Source: Flavobacteriales bacterium
GTDB taxonomy: Bacteria; Bacteroidota; Bacteroidia; Flavobacteriales_E; Vicingaceae
Length of the DNA stretch: 8,275 bases
Reading direction: 5' to 3'
Assembly: GCA_029262915.1 (NCBI GenBank)
Contig: JAJCYN010000403.1
Location: 1-8,275 of the forward strand
The position numbers and the translations under genes are program-made. Below, in pieces: positions 7,328 to 8,275 of this stretch. Numbering within the stretch: position 1 is the first letter of the stretch; each line of letters starts with the position of its first letter. The notes below the pieces were generated by a model that was not told the DNA's origin, did no database searches, and saw only the letters and a list, made by a program, of their open reading frames with translations.

Positions 7328-8275
7328 TGTCGTACATTACTTGATCTACCTTCAGAAATGGTTTTAATTCCTCTTTCCGTTTCTCTTTTAATTTTTGATA
7401 ACCCACCCTGTTCATCATAGATATAAAAAGTTGCATAATTATTTTCATCCAATTCTGCAGCAAGTTTTAATGAAACATTATCATAAACAAAGGTTTTCAT
7501 ATTGGCATCTGATGGAAAAATTCTGATATCATCAAACAATACATCATTTAATCCAGCATTCGATAAAATAATATCGAGCGTAGCTGCTCCGGCAGGAATG
7601 AGTACTTCTCCTTCTATTTGTTGCCAACCTTCAATAATATTTCCTGTAGGAGTAAAGTTTGTTATAATGGATGATCCATTTACACCAACTTTTAAAGTTG
7701 GTGCTGTATAAGTTGTAAATTGATTACTGGGTTGAAGGTGTTTTTCTTTAACCCATGCACTTATCACATAATTCTTCCCCTCTATCACTCTAATATCAGT
7801 TGTTTCATTAGGCTGAAACCCATGCACTAATTCTGCATCAATGGGAGATATAATTTGAGCCTGAGCAAATACATCTCCTCCTTGAAATACCAATACAGCA
7901 CTATTCCCGGTATGTGCATCTCCTGTAACAGGTGTTGCTCCAAAAGCAAAATGTTTAAAACAGTCTCGTTGATCTTCAAAACTATTTACACCTATTTCCA
8001 TTTGTCTGGCATTAAATGCAACCGCAACATTTAAACTTGAACTATAACCGTATCTAGCAGACGAATAGTTATTTAATGCATCCCTGTTCTCTATCTCAAA
8101 ACCATAAGGGGAATAACGAGTTACTTCATTAGCTAGTACCCAAGCAGGATTAATTGCATTATTCCAATCAAACTGATTAAACGAAGCGTATACGCCATCT
8201 GTTTTGTTCGTGTTGGAGCCATCATAATTTCGATTTACTACGTGCTTATGGGATTTAAAAACCCTCCATTTTCCT
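7324..8275 (-). CDS. C-terminal end of large surface protein with carbohydrate-binding-like domain
   Basis: The frame is open from the window edge to a TGA at 7326-7324, giving the last 316 residues; the start lies beyond 8275. The internal Met at 7999-8001 is not a start, since protein-like sequence continues upstream (for example AWVLANEVTRYSPYGFEIEN). In fragment numbering, residues 1-100 hold that YSPYG...YSSARYGY region, 110-250 form a jelly-roll-like beta-sandwich of carbohydrate-binding type (HTGNSAVLVF near the start, YVISAWVKEK in the middle, LFDDIRIFPSDA at the end), and 259-303 are a YD-like tail (FVYDNVSLKL, ATFYIYDEQGGL, KRETERG). I recognise the YSPYG region and this tail as typical of large Bacteroidota surface proteins found near RHS genes. 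The C-terminus shows no obvious type IX secretion sorting domain. It overlaps the next gene by ATGA. A glycan-binding or adhesion role is inferred; ligand unknown. Confidence 0.88.
   Translation of the reverse strand, partial: GKWRVFKSHKHVVNRNYDGSNTNKTDGVYASFNQFDWNNAINPAWVLANEVTRYSPYGFEIENRDALNNYSSARYGYSSSLNVAVAFNARQMEIGVNSFEDQRDCFKHFAFGATPVTGDAHTGNSAVLVFQGGDVFAQAQIISPIDAELVHGFQPNETTDIRVIEGKNYVISAWVKEKHLQPSNQFTTYTAPTLKVGVNGSSIITNFTPTGNIIEGWQQIEGEVLIPAGAATLDIILSNAGLNDVLFDDIRIFPSDANMKTFVYDNVSLKLAAELDENNYATFYIYDEQGGLSKIKRETERGIKTISEGRSSNVRQ
7522..7944 (-). other. Carbohydrate-binding-like domain of the upstream surface protein
   Basis: About 140 residues between FAFGATPVTGDAHTGN and LFDDIRIFPSDA. 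The HTGN(S) opening, the central strand YVISAWVKEK, the WQQIEGEVLIPAG strand and the closing LFDDIRI strand are the usual landmarks of family 4/9-type carbohydrate-binding sandwiches. The ligand cannot be predicted. Confidence 0.72.

Noticed and set aside
7502..7711. Plus-strand open frame of 69 codons
   Set aside because: Antisense to the carbohydrate-binding-like domain of the upstream protein.
7999..8001. ATG as start of a separate 225-residue gene
   Set aside because: The same frame is open to the window edge with family-typical sequence upstream (YSPYGFEIEN), so this Met is internal.

Overview
The window comes from an AT-rich genome and reads like a Flavobacteriia-type member of the Bacteroidota. 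Start codons sit behind A-rich leaders without a Shine-Dalgarno core. The proteins are exported and Asn/Thr/Tyr-rich. The RHS-type protein carries phrases I recognise from Bacteroidota members of the family, such as NWQYSATYAEEGK, GPLARTEIGDDKVQG and YGSSRIG. The genus cannot be told from this sequence.

All coding is on the minus strand and no stretch is free of genes. In transcription order: (1) 8275-7324 is the 3' end of a large gene whose start lies outside the window; its last 316 residues hold a carbohydrate-binding-like beta-sandwich and a short YD-like tail. (2) 7327-6656 is a complete gene for a 223-residue secreted protein that I cannot name, resembling LolA-like periplasmic proteins in overall pattern only. 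(3) 6644-1 is a giant RHS/YD-repeat protein, open for 2,214 codons and still open at the window edge. Genes 1 and 2 overlap by 4 bp (ATGA) and genes 2 and 3 are 11 bp apart, so the three look like one translationally coupled operon.

The giant protein has a signal peptide, an N-terminal beta-rich region, a fibronectin-III-like module, a first set of RHS-like units (about residues 325-550), a long insertion of about 890 residues with a cysteine cluster and a second carbohydrate-binding-like sandwich, and then the main YD-repeat block (about 1443-2075). It runs out of the window in a beta-type segment located where I would expect the RHS core (an NHLGN-type motif). The core, any C-terminal toxin and any immunity gene would lie beyond position 1 and cannot be judged here.

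Working model (inference): a cell-surface or secreted RHS system with a glycan-binding partner protein encoded upstream and a small periplasmic accessory protein encoded between them. The partner ends in its own YD-like unit, which could dock on or cap the RHS shell.
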